Positions 7,236 through 13,942 of a stretch of DNA of 17,301 nt are shown here, piece after piece (within the stretch, counting starts at the first letter, position 1; the number at the start of each line of letters is the position of its first letter). Location: positions 1 to 17,301 of the forward strand of contig JAEZNC010000084.1 in the NCBI GenBank assembly GCA_023441905.1. Direction: 5' to 3'. Source of the stretch: Bacillota bacterium. Its GTDB lineage: Bacteria > Bacillota > Clostridia > Christensenellales > SZUA-584. The position numbers and the translations under genes are program-made. The notes below the pieces were generated by a model. It was given only the letters and a program-made list of their open reading frames with translations. It was not told where the DNA came from and searched no databases.

Positions 7236-9095
7236 ATGGGATACAATGCCGGAAAATATGATGTGGTGGTGGTGGGTGCGGGGCACGCGGGCTGTGAGGC
7301 GGCGCTGGCTTCCGCGCGGCTCGGGCAAAAAACACTGCTGCTGACGATCAACCTCGACGGGATTGCGCTGATGGCATGCAATCCGTCTATTGGCGGGACG
7401 AGCAAGGGGCACCTTGTGCGTGAGATCGACGCGCTGGGCGGCCAGATGGGGCTTTGCGCCGACGCGGCATACATGCAGATCAAGCTGCTCGGCACGTCCA
7501 AAGGGGCGGCGGTGCAGTCACTGCGGTCTCAGCAGGATAAGAAGCTGTATCAGCGCGTGATGAAATGGACGCTTGAGAATACGGACAACCTCGATATCGT
7601 CAGCGCGGAGGTGTCGCGCGTGAATACGAGCGGCGGGCGCGTCAGCGGGGTGGAGACGAACCTCGGTGCGCAGTATGAGGCGCGGGCTGTGGTTCTCTGC
7701 ACGGGCGTTTATTTAAAAGGACGCGTGATCATCGGCGAGCACAGCGTGTTCGCGGGGCCGTCGGGGCTGGCACCTGCGGATAAGCTGAGCCTTGCGGAGC
7801 TTGGGTTCAAGGTGCAGCGTTTCAAAACGGGGACGCCCGCGCGTGTGGATCGCCGCAGCATTGATTTTTCCAAAACAGAGCCGCAATACGGCGATGAGAA
7901 CCCGCAGTATCATTCGTTTCTCACGAAGGGCGCGCCGAAAAAGCAGCATCCGTGTTATCTCACGTTCACCACGGCGCAGACGCACGAGATCATCCGGCGC
8001 AACATTCACCGCAGCCCGCTGTACAGCGGCGCGATTGAAGGCACGGGGCCGCGCTATTGCCCGTCTATTGAAGATAAGGTGGTTAAGTTTCCGCACAGAG
8101 ACCGTCACCAGATATTCATTGAGCCCGAGGGCGAATGGACCAACGAGATGTATGTACAGGGCATGAGTTCGTCGCTGCCCGAGGAAGTGCAGAAGGAAAT
8201 GTACCGCAGCGTGCCGGGGCTCAAAAACGTAGTAATTATGCGCACGGCCTACGCGATTGAGTACGACTGCATCGATCCGCTCGGCATCCGATCAACGCTC
8301 GAATCCAAACAGGTTGGCGGGCTTTTCTGCGCGGGGCAGATCAACGGCACATCGGGGTATGAGGAAGCGGCGGCACAGGGCATCGTTGCGGGCATCAACG
8401 CCGTGCAGTATGTGAAGCAGGAGGAGCCGCTCACTCTTAAAAGAAGCGACGCGTATGCGGGCGTGCTGATTGACGATCTTGTCACAAAGGGCACTTCCGA
8501 GCCGTACCGTATGATGACCGCGCGGGCCGAATACCGGCTGCTGCTGCGCCAGGATAACGCAGATGTGCGGCTGACCGAAATGGGACGCAGGGTCGGCCTT
8601 GTGACGGACGAGCGTTACGATGCGTATATGAAAAAGCGCGACGCGGTGGAAAAGGAAAAACAGCGGCTTTTTGCGTGCACCGTGGATATGCAGCGCGCGA
8701 ATGCGCTGCTGAGATCCAAAGGGCAGACAGAGCTTAAAACCGGCGTGAAAGCGGCCGTGCTGCTCACGCGGCAGGGTATTGGCTATGCGGACTTAGAGGG
8801 GGTCTGCGGCGCGAACGCGCCCCGTGAGGTGGCCGAATGCGTGGAAACGGAAATCCGTTATGCGGGCTATATCGACAAACAGGAACGGCAGGTGGAACGG
8901 TTTGCCTCGCTCGAAAAAAAGAAGCTGCCGCCGGATTTTGATTACAAAACGCTGGGCGGCCTGCGCCTTGAGGCGGCGGCCAAGCTTAATGCGATAAAAC
9001 CCGAAACGCTGGGGCAGGCGATGCGCATTTCGGGCGTGACGCCGGCGGATATTTCGGTGCTGGCCGTATACTTTGGCAGCCGCCGCGGCAAATAA
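7236..9095 (+). CDS. mnmG: tRNA uridine-34 modification enzyme MnmG (GidA)
   Basis: The FAD-dependent partner of MnmE in wobble uridine-34 modification. The protein has 619 residues, normal for the long form. The N-terminal Rossmann FAD motif is DVVVVGAGHAGCEAA (GAGHAG at residues 14-19). Family signatures follow: CNPSIGGTSKGHLVREIDALGG, then about residue 275 RPRYCPSIEDK-like text (TGPRYCPSIEDKVVKF), HQIFIEPEG, and GLFCAGQINGTSGYEEAAAQG. The C-terminal helical domain that binds MnmE ends around ISGVTPADISVL. The reading frame is open further upstream into mnmE, but ATG 7236 is the correct start because the FAD strand begins eight residues later. It lies one base after the mnmE stop, implying translational coupling. 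The usual Bacillota neighbour rsmG is absent here. No terminator separates it from tilS. Confidence 0.97.
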   Translation: MGYNAGKYDVVVVGAGHAGCEAALASARLGQKTLLLTINLDGIALMACNPSIGGTSKGHLVREIDALGGQMGLCADAAYMQIKLLGTSKGAAVQSLRSQQDKKLYQRVMKWTLENTDNLDIVSAEVSRVNTSGGRVSGVETNLGAQYEARAVVLCTGVYLKGRVIIGEHSVFAGPSGLAPADKLSLAELGFKVQRFKTGTPARVDRRSIDFSKTEPQYGDENPQYHSFLTKGAPKKQHPCYLTFTTAQTHEIIRRNIHRSPLYSGAIEGTGPRYCPSIEDKVVKFPHRDRHQIFIEPEGEWTNEMYVQGMSSSLPEEVQKEMYRSVPGLKNVVIMRTAYAIEYDCIDPLGIRSTLESKQVGGLFCAGQINGTSGYEEAAAQGIVAGINAVQYVKQEEPLTLKRSDAYAGVLIDDLVTKGTSEPYRMMTARAEYRLLLRQDNADVRLTEMGRRVGLVTDERYDAYMKKRDAVEKEKQRLFACTVDMQRANALLRSKGQTELKTGVKAAVLLTRQGIGYADLEGVCGANAPREVAECVETEIRYAGYIDKQERQVERFASLEKKKLPPDFDYKTLGGLRLEAAAKLNAIKPETLGQAMRISGVTPADISVLAVYFGSRRGK

Positions 9096-9127
9096 ATGCG
9101 CGATTGTGACAATGACACTTTGTGCTA

Positions 9128-9156
9128 TTGCGGGCTTACGGCATAATTGCTAATAT
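9128..9156 (+). promoter_or_regulatory. Promoter at the tilS start codon
   Basis: TTGCGG (9128-9133), 17-bp spacer, TAATAT (9151-9156). The expected transcription start, seven bases after the -10 box, is 9163, the A of the tilS ATG. This would give a leaderless mRNA. Confidence 0.5.
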
Positions 9157-9162
9157 AAGCGT

Positions 9163-10500
9163 ATGAAAACACATATCAGGCAAAAGTTGATTGAATTTGG
9201 CATTCGGACGGGCGACACGGTCGGCGCTGCGGTCAGCGGCGGCATCGATTCGATGGTACTGCTGGATGTGCTGTGCAATTTGCGTGATGAACTGAACATA
9301 ATAATAGAGGTATATCATTTTGAGCACGGTATCCGCGGACAAGCGTCACTCGACGATATGCGGTTCGTGGAGGCGCAGTGCGCCGTGCGCGGTGTTGGCT
9401 GCGTCACAGGCCGGGAAGACGTTGTCCGGCTCGCGCGCGAATGGGGTGTTTCGCTTGAAACAGCGGCGCGGCACGCAAGGTATGCATTTTTGGATGCGCA
9501 GCAGGCCGGGTTTATTGCCACGGCGCATCATGCGGGCGATATGGCCGAAACGGTGATCATGAACCTGTGCCGCGGCAGCGGCCTTAAGGGGCTGTGCGGC
9601 ATACCCGAGCGGCGCGGCAGGTATATACGGCCGCTTCTCGGCATTTCGCGCGAGGAGATTGAAAACTACGCAGCGGAAAACGGCGTGACATATGTGCACG
9701 ACGCAACCAATGACGACACGGGTTATACGAGAAACTTCGTGCGCGCACAGGTGCTCCCGTTGCTCAAAGCCGTGAACGAACAGGCGGTTTCCCACATCGC
9801 GGCCACGGCCAAGCTGCTGGCTGAGGACGAAGAGGCACTCATGGAAGCGGCACGCAACGCGGGCGGCATCGAAAGAAACGCAAACAGTGTCCGCATTGAT
9901 ATGAGGGTGCTGCTTGGCCAAAGTATGGCTGTGCGCAAACGCATGATTCGGCTGGCGCTGCGGATGGCGGGCGGGCTTAAGGATATTTCCTCGGGGCATG
10001 TGGATGATGTGCTGATGCTGGCGGAAAGAAACGTTTCGGGCAAGTCTGTTGAGCTGCCGGGCGGCTTTGCGGCGGCGGCGGAATATGGGAAACTGAGCAT
10101 TGGCAAAAAGAAGGAAAAGAATTATAATAATGCTTTGGTGCGTTTTATCGGCCAGGGGCGATATGAGGTCCAAGGCATTGAGCTTTGGTGTGAAGCGGGC
10201 GCTGGAATGGTTCGTGAACCCAGAACGGAATGCTTTGACATGGAAGGTTTAAAAGGTGCATGTTTTCGCCACAGGCAAGAGGGGGATTACATAAGACCCT
10301 TGGGGATGAGCGGGAAAAAGCGTCTCAGCGATTACCTATCAGATAGGAAGGTGCCGCTGCATTCGCGGGATTCGCTCGTGGTGCTCGCGAAAGGCAGCGA
10401 GGTATTCTGGGTGATTGGTGTGGGCGTTTCGGAAACGACGAAAGCCCGGGAGAATACCGGGTGTTATATTTTAAGGTATGGGGAGAAATCAAATGCATAA
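9163..10500 (+). CDS. tilS: tRNA(Ile)-lysidine synthetase TilS
   Basis: Attaches lysine to cytidine-34 of the CAU-anticodon tRNA(Ile), using ATP, which changes its decoding from AUG to AUA; it is essential in most bacteria. The N-terminal PP-loop ATPase motif is SGGIDS at residues 25-30. The lysidine-synthase signatures HFEHGIRG, ETAARHARYAFL, TAHHAGDMAETVIMNLCRGSGLKGLCGI and RNFVRAQVLPLL follow in order. The C-terminal domain includes GDYIRPLGMSGKKRLSDYLSDRKVP, the usual tRNA acceptor-binding region. Length 445 aa is normal. The ATG at 9163 fits the family N terminus, but no Shine-Dalgarno sequence precedes it and a -10 box ends six bases upstream. The stop overlaps the hpt start by 8 nt, the usual tilS-hpt arrangement. 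Confidence 0.95.
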   Translation: MKTHIRQKLIEFGIRTGDTVGAAVSGGIDSMVLLDVLCNLRDELNIIIEVYHFEHGIRGQASLDDMRFVEAQCAVRGVGCVTGREDVVRLAREWGVSLETAARHARYAFLDAQQAGFIATAHHAGDMAETVIMNLCRGSGLKGLCGIPERRGRYIRPLLGISREEIENYAAENGVTYVHDATNDDTGYTRNFVRAQVLPLLKAVNEQAVSHIAATAKLLAEDEEALMEAARNAGGIERNANSVRIDMRVLLGQSMAVRKRMIRLALRMAGGLKDISSGHVDDVLMLAERNVSGKSVELPGGFAAAAEYGKLSIGKKKEKNYNNALVRFIGQGRYEVQGIELWCEAGAGMVREPRTECFDMEGLKGACFRHRQEGDYIRPLGMSGKKRLSDYLSDRKVPLHSRDSLVVLAKGSEVFWVIGVGVSETTKARENTGCYILRYGEKSNA

Positions 10501-11032
10501 CGACATCAAACGTGTACTTTATTCGGAAGAGCAGTTGAAAGTAAGGGTAAAAGAGCTGGCGGCGCAAATCAAACAGGATATGGCGGGGCAGGAGTTGCTC
10601 ACAGTCGGCGTTCTTCGCGGAGCCGTGATGTTTTATGCCGATTTGGTGCGCGAGCTCGATATGCCGATGCATATGAATTTCATGTCGGTATCGAGCTATG
10701 GAAAAGGGGCGGTTTCATCGGGCGCGGTGCGTATTCAGTACGACCTTGAAGAGGATATTGCGGGTAAGAACGTGCTGATTGTTGAGGATATCGTGGATTC
10801 GGGCCTGACGCTCCAGTATCTGACCAAAACGCTCAAATCGCGCAATCCGGCAATGCTTAAAACATGCTGCCTCTTTGACAAACCCGAGCGGCGCACGGTG
10901 AATTTTGAGGCGGATTATGTGGGCTTTGTGGTTCCGGATGTGTTTATCGTCGGCTACGGCCTTGATTATGCGGAAAAATACAGAAACTTAAAATATATCG
11001 GCGAGCTGAAGAGCGAAGTTTATTCACACTAA
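10493..11032 (+). CDS. hpt: Hypoxanthine phosphoribosyltransferase
   Basis: A purine-salvage enzyme joining hypoxanthine or guanine to PRPP to make IMP or GMP. The PRPP-binding loop is VEDIVDSGLTL (acidic pair E98-D99, S103-G104), the flexible-loop SSYG is at 67-70, and the base-binding C-terminal part contains FVVPDVFIVGYGLDYAEKYRNL. The length of 179 residues is normal. I chose ATG 10493 because GGGGAG (10480-10485) is seven bases upstream and the product then starts like its relatives; the in-frame ATG at 10478 has only AAGGT one base away. It overlaps the end of tilS by 8 nt. ftsH follows after a new promoter, so the conserved order tilS-hpt-ftsH holds, while ftsH is also separately transcribed. 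Confidence 0.95.
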   Translation: MHNDIKRVLYSEEQLKVRVKELAAQIKQDMAGQELLTVGVLRGAVMFYADLVRELDMPMHMNFMSVSSYGKGAVSSGAVRIQYDLEEDIAGKNVLIVEDIVDSGLTLQYLTKTLKSRNPAMLKTCCLFDKPERRTVNFEADYVGFVVPDVFIVGYGLDYAEKYRNLKYIGELKSEVYSH

Positions 11033-11074
11033 TCGGCCGCCGCCATTGTTTAAATATCGTTCATATCTGCTCAA

Positions 11075-11103
11075 TTGAAAAGCCCATATCGATATGATAC
11101 AAT
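11075..11103 (+). promoter_or_regulatory. SigmaA-type promoter for ftsH
   Basis: TTGAAA (11075-11080), 17-bp spacer, TACAAT (11098-11103). Predicted start about 11110, giving a 27-nt leader that contains the ribosome site GAGGAGG. Confidence 0.7.
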
Positions 11104-11136
11104 GGTCAGATAAAGTAAAATGAGGAGGATGGCATT

Positions 11137-13050
11137 TTGAAAAAATCAGCTCGCGGGTCGCTGATATATATAATTGGTTTTATTCTGGTTTTTGTTTTGA
11201 TCAATATGTTAACCGCGGCCAACACGGCGGATTCGCGCGTTATTGAATATGATAAATTTTTGGAGCATGTCAAACAGCAACAGATCAAATCGGTGGTGGT
11301 TATGGATCACCAGCTGTATGCGCTAAAAACCGATACACAAATTGTTGAGGATAAGTTCCCGGCCGAATATGACTACAATACATATGTTCCCGATCTCAAA
11401 CAGTTTAATGAAGACTTAAAAGATATCACAAAGGCGACAAACCCGCTGGATTACGGTTTCAGTTACGATACGATACCTCTGCCCGAGCCGTCGATATTTG
11501 AAGTGCTGTTGCCTTACCTGATTCCCACCGCGATTGTGGTGCTGTTCTTCTACTTCATCATGCGCCAGCAGCAGGGCAGCGGCAACAAAGCGATGTCTTT
11601 TGGAAAATCGCGCGCACGCATGCAGGTGAACGACAAGCACCGAAAAACATTTGCCGATGTGGCGGGTGCCGATGAAGAAAAAGCCGAGCTCGCGGAAATC
11701 GTGGACTTTTTGAAAAACCCGAAGCGTTTTATCGATCTCGGCGCGCGCATACCCAAAGGCGTGCTGCTGGTGGGGCCTCCGGGCGGCGGCAAAACACTGC
11801 TGGCCAAAGCGGTGGCCGGCGAAGCGGGCGTTCCGTTCTTTTCAATCAGCGGCTCAGACTTTGTGGAGATGTTTGTGGGCGTGGGCGCATCGCGTGTGCG
11901 CGATATGTTTGAAAACGCGAAGAAAAACTCGCCCTGTATATTGTTTATAGACGAAATTGACGCTGTGGGGCGCCAAAGGGGCAGCGGCCTTGGCGGCGGC
12001 CACGACGAGCGCGAACAAACGCTCAACCAGCTGCTTGTTGAGATGGACGGCTTCCAGACCAACGAAGGCATCATCATACTCGCAGCGACTAACCGCAAAG
12101 ACATTCTTGATCCGGCGCTGCTGCGCCCCGGCCGTTTCGACAGGCAGATCGTTATCAACTATCCGGATGTGAAGGGCCGCGAGGAGATCCTGCGTGTGCA
12201 TGCCAAGGGCAAGCCGCTTGCGGATGATGTGGATTTAAAGGTACTTGCCAAGCGTACGCCCGGCTTCATCGGTGCTGACCTTGAGAACGTGCTCAATGAA
12301 GCGGCAATACTTACGGCACGCGCGAAAAAACAAAGAATCACCATGGTGGAAGTGGAAGAAGCGATTACACGCGTCATCGCCGGTCCCGAAAAGAAATCAC
12401 GCGTGGTTACCGAGAAAGATAAAAGATGTACAGCGTATCATGAAGTGGGGCACGCGATCTGCGCGAAAGCCCAGCCGGAATGTGATCCTGTGCATGAGGT
12501 ATCCATCATCCCCAGAGGCATGGCTGCGGGCTACACGATGACGCTGCCCGAGGAAGACAATCAGCATGTGTTTAAGAGCAAGCTGCTTGCGGACCTGACC
12601 ATGATGCTGGGCGGAAGGGCGGCTGAGAAGCTGATACTTGGCGACGTGAGTACGGGCGCAGTCAGCGATCTGCAGCGCGCTTCGGATATCGCTCGCAATA
12701 TGGTTATCAAGTTCGGCATGAGCGACGAGATCGGTCCGTTCTTCCTTGGAAGCAATCAGGAGCTTTTCCTTGGCAAAGAGATCGGCCACACCAAAACATA
12801 TTCGGAAGATCTCGCTTTCAAGGTGGACGTTGAGACGAAAAAGATACTCGACAACGCCTTTAAGAAGGCGCAGGATATTTTGCAGGAAAAGGTGGAGCTG
12901 CTTCATACAATCGCCGCAGTTTTGATTGAACGTGAGAAAATAGACGGTGAAGAGTTCGAAAAGCTCTGGAACGGCGAGGAACTGCCTCCGTTTGAAAAGA
13001 CCGAAGCCAAAGAGGAAAAAAAGGCTGAATCGGCTGAAGAGCCCAAATAA
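11137..13050 (+). CDS. ftsH: ATP-dependent zinc metalloprotease FtsH
   Basis: A membrane-bound AAA+ protease (637 aa) that degrades damaged membrane proteins and short-lived regulators. Membrane segments lie at about 8-26 and 128-148, flanking an extracytoplasmic domain. The AAA+ module has Walker A GPPGGGKT (213-220; Lys219), Walker B ILFIDEID, and the second region of homology around ATNRKDILDPALLRPGRFDR. The protease zinc site is H435-E436-V-G-H439, with Asp511 as the likely third ligand. Two common positions differ: the usual GPPGTGKT reads GPPGGGKT and the usual HEAGH reads HEVGH; catalytic residues are intact. The start is TTG 11137, eight bases after GAGGAGG (11122-11128); the ATG at 11129 gives only three codons. 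The C-terminal tail is Lys/Glu-rich. A strong terminator follows. Confidence 0.97.
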   Translation: MKKSARGSLIYIIGFILVFVLINMLTAANTADSRVIEYDKFLEHVKQQQIKSVVVMDHQLYALKTDTQIVEDKFPAEYDYNTYVPDLKQFNEDLKDITKATNPLDYGFSYDTIPLPEPSIFEVLLPYLIPTAIVVLFFYFIMRQQQGSGNKAMSFGKSRARMQVNDKHRKTFADVAGADEEKAELAEIVDFLKNPKRFIDLGARIPKGVLLVGPPGGGKTLLAKAVAGEAGVPFFSISGSDFVEMFVGVGASRVRDMFENAKKNSPCILFIDEIDAVGRQRGSGLGGGHDEREQTLNQLLVEMDGFQTNEGIIILAATNRKDILDPALLRPGRFDRQIVINYPDVKGREEILRVHAKGKPLADDVDLKVLAKRTPGFIGADLENVLNEAAILTARAKKQRITMVEVEEAITRVIAGPEKKSRVVTEKDKRCTAYHEVGHAICAKAQPECDPVHEVSIIPRGMAAGYTMTLPEEDNQHVFKSKLLADLTMMLGGRAAEKLILGDVSTGAVSDLQRASDIARNMVIKFGMSDEIGPFFLGSNQELFLGKEIGHTKTYSEDLAFKVDVETKKILDNAFKKAQDILQEKVELLHTIAAVLIEREKIDGEEFEKLWNGEELPPFEKTEAKEEKKAESAEEPK

Positions 13051-13063
13051 TACGAATGGCTGT

Positions 13064-13106
13064 AAGGGCCTTGACGCAACAAAGCGCAAGGCCCTTTTCT
13101 TTTTTT
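13064..13106 (+). terminator. Rho-independent terminator of ftsH
   Basis: Perfect 10-bp stem AAGGGCCTTG / CAAGGCCCTT (13064-13073, 13087-13096), with CGC/GCG able to extend it inside, followed by a T-rich tail to 13106. Confidence 0.92.
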
Positions 13107-13272
13107 GAAAATTGTGCTAAAGTATATTTGATAAATGACGATATAAAAAGAAAAAGGCATGCTTTGCAGATAAGCAGGCATGCAAGCCGCGGGTGTGAAT
13201 AAGCATGGACGCGAGAAGTCTACCGCAGACATTTTAAAAACATTGTCCTTGCTTTCATTGTGAGGACTTTTT
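13107..13272 (+). promoter_or_regulatory. Structured leader with terminator/antiterminator switch (unassigned riboswitch or attenuator)
   Basis: About 200 non-coding bases precede a small gene. Hairpin A: GCATGC 13157-13162 with 13178-13183, extended inside by TGC/GCA around AGATAA. Hairpin B: GTCT / AGAC (13218-13221, 13227-13230), loop ACCGC. Terminator: 13245-13252 with 13260-13267 (8 pairs, two G-U), then TTTTT (13268-13272). Antiterminator: GCATGGAC (13203-13210) pairs with GTCCTTGC (13245-13252), seven of eight positions, enclosing hairpin B. It uses the same arm as the terminator, so the two are mutually exclusive. I do not recognise a known riboswitch consensus (purine, T-box, preQ1, SAM, TPP and others were considered). 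A ten-codon ORF (MDARSLPQTF, 13205-13237) inside the switch could be a leader peptide. No clean promoter is seen. Confidence 0.5.
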
Positions 13273-13313
13273 ATTTGAAAGGGCCTTAAAATAAGGCGAA
13301 AGGAGGAAAGCGT

Positions 13314-13592
13314 ATGGATACGTTATATGATGTCATTCGTTCGCAACCGGTCACGAACAGGCTGTATGAAATGAATAAGCTCAGCGAAGAAATACAAAAG
13401 TCGAAACCGATGGCTATTGCGAATCCTGAAGACACAGAGATCGGCAACAACAGCAAAGACGAGATGTCATATGCGGTTAAATTTACGCGCGAAGCCAAAC
13501 AGCTTCCGGAATTGCAAAGGAGACTGAGAGGATCCGATTTGGGTGAAAAGTTTCGTGCAGGCGTACCCTCTGATGATACATCGTCTAAGTAA
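13314..13592 (+). CDS. Small hydrophilic protein of unknown function
   Basis: A 92-residue protein I do not recognise. It is charged and soluble-looking, has no membrane segment, signal peptide or Cys motif, and predicts as helical in two stretches: residues about 15-30 (RLYEMNKLSEEIQKSK) and about 50-72 (EMSYAVKFTREAKQLPELQRRL). The middle and C terminus are likely disordered. Coding is supported by an excellent ribosome site, AAAGGAGG, about eight bases before the ATG at 13314, by a dedicated terminator (13616-13653), and by a structured leader with its own terminator upstream. It is monocistronic between ftsH and rsmA. A link to FtsH (substrate or adaptor) is only a guess from position. 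Confidence 0.65.
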   Translation: MDTLYDVIRSQPVTNRLYEMNKLSEEIQKSKPMAIANPEDTEIGNNSKDEMSYAVKFTREAKQLPELQRRLRGSDLGEKFRAGVPSDDTSSK

Positions 13593-13615
13593 CATGCAAG
13601 AATATGTTTGAATAA

Positions 13616-13657
13616 AACGGCTCTGGGAACGCGAATGACGGGCAAGAGCCGTTATTT
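13616..13657. terminator. Bidirectional terminator after the 92-residue gene
   Basis: Stem AACGGCTCT / AGAGCCGTT (13616-13624, 13645-13653) with a 20-nt loop. The plus strand continues ATTTT; the minus strand continues TTTTATT. It can serve the small gene on plus and act as a backup stop for the minus-strand RNA. Confidence 0.7.
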
Positions 13658-13667
13658 TGCTACGCTG

Positions 13668-13760
13668 AAATGTTAAAAGCCTTCGCGAATATCGTGAAGG
13701 CTTTTAACATAGTATATTATTGGTGGTGGTGGTGCAGTGTCGGGTGGTTTTTTTAACCAC
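13668..13760 (-). ncRNA. Putative small RNA, about 90 nt, minus strand
   Basis: A consensus minus-strand promoter predicts transcription start at 13760. From that exact base the RNA forms a 5' hairpin, GTGGTT / AACCAC (13760-13755 with 13749-13744, loop of five A). An unpaired C/A-rich linker follows (13743-13711) containing four CAC-type repeats (CACCACCACCACC). The RNA then enters a strong hairpin (13710-13670) whose core GCCTTC/GAAGGC is followed by TTTT, consistent with termination near 13668. There is no ribosome site; the only ATG lies within the terminator. The layout (capped 5' hairpin, exposed pairing segment, terminator) is that of a trans-acting small RNA. Confidence 0.5.
13670..13710. 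terminator. Near-perfect palindrome, likely bidirectional terminator
   Basis: Arms 13670-13688 and 13692-13710 pair over 19 positions with one G-U (13685/13695) and a three-base loop. The GC-rich core GCCTTC...GAAGGC is flanked by AAAA on the left and TTTT on the right, so it reads as an intrinsic terminator on both strands. Confidence 0.65.
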
Positions 13761-13766
13761 GAGATT

Positions 13767-13795
13767 ATTATACAATAGACGCATCGCCGTGTCAA
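13767..13795 (-). promoter_or_regulatory. Perfect consensus promoter, minus strand
   Basis: On the minus strand: TTGACA (13795-13790), 17-bp spacer, TATAAT (13772-13767), all twelve positions matching the sigmaA consensus. Predicted start 13760. There is no minus-strand gene downstream before ftsH, so the product should be an RNA. Confidence 0.75.
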
Positions 13796-13797
13796 AC

Positions 13798-13827
13798 ATT
13801 TGTAACAAATAAGTAATAAAATATTAC
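13798..13827. repeat. Two short perfect inverted repeats
   Basis: ATTTGT-A-ACAAAT (13798-13810) and GTAATA-AAA-TATTAC (13813-13827). Their centres are 16 bp apart, and they lie just upstream of the -35 box of the minus-strand promoter. They could be operator or activator sites, or chance in AT-rich DNA. Confidence 0.3.
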
Positions 13828-13927
13828 GAATTGTAAATATAGCTTCATGAATGGCTCGAATTAAAGCAAAAGTATGGTGAAATGCGTCGATGCATGTCGA
13901 ACGCCTATTTTTTTCATAATATAAATA

Positions 13928-13936
13928 TGTTATACT
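13928..13936 (+). promoter_or_regulatory. Extended -10 promoter at the rsmA start codon
   Basis: TGTTATACT (13928-13936) is a good extended -10 element; the -35 region is only a T run. The predicted start, seven bases after the hexamer, is 13943, the A of the rsmA ATG. Confidence 0.5.
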
Positions 13937-13942
13937 CGTCCA

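Noticed and set aside
13155..13240. Known riboswitch or T-box in the leader of the 92-residue gene
   Set aside because: The short TCTACC recalls the purine class and ACCGC recalls T-boxes, but the remaining conserved parts (GGTGG-n-ACCGCG, TATAAT/CCGTAAA junctions) are absent.
13711..13743. TGGTGGTGGTGG as a microsatellite or CRISPR-like repeat
   Set aside because: It is a single four-unit run without spacers; it is better explained as the linker of the minus-strand RNA.
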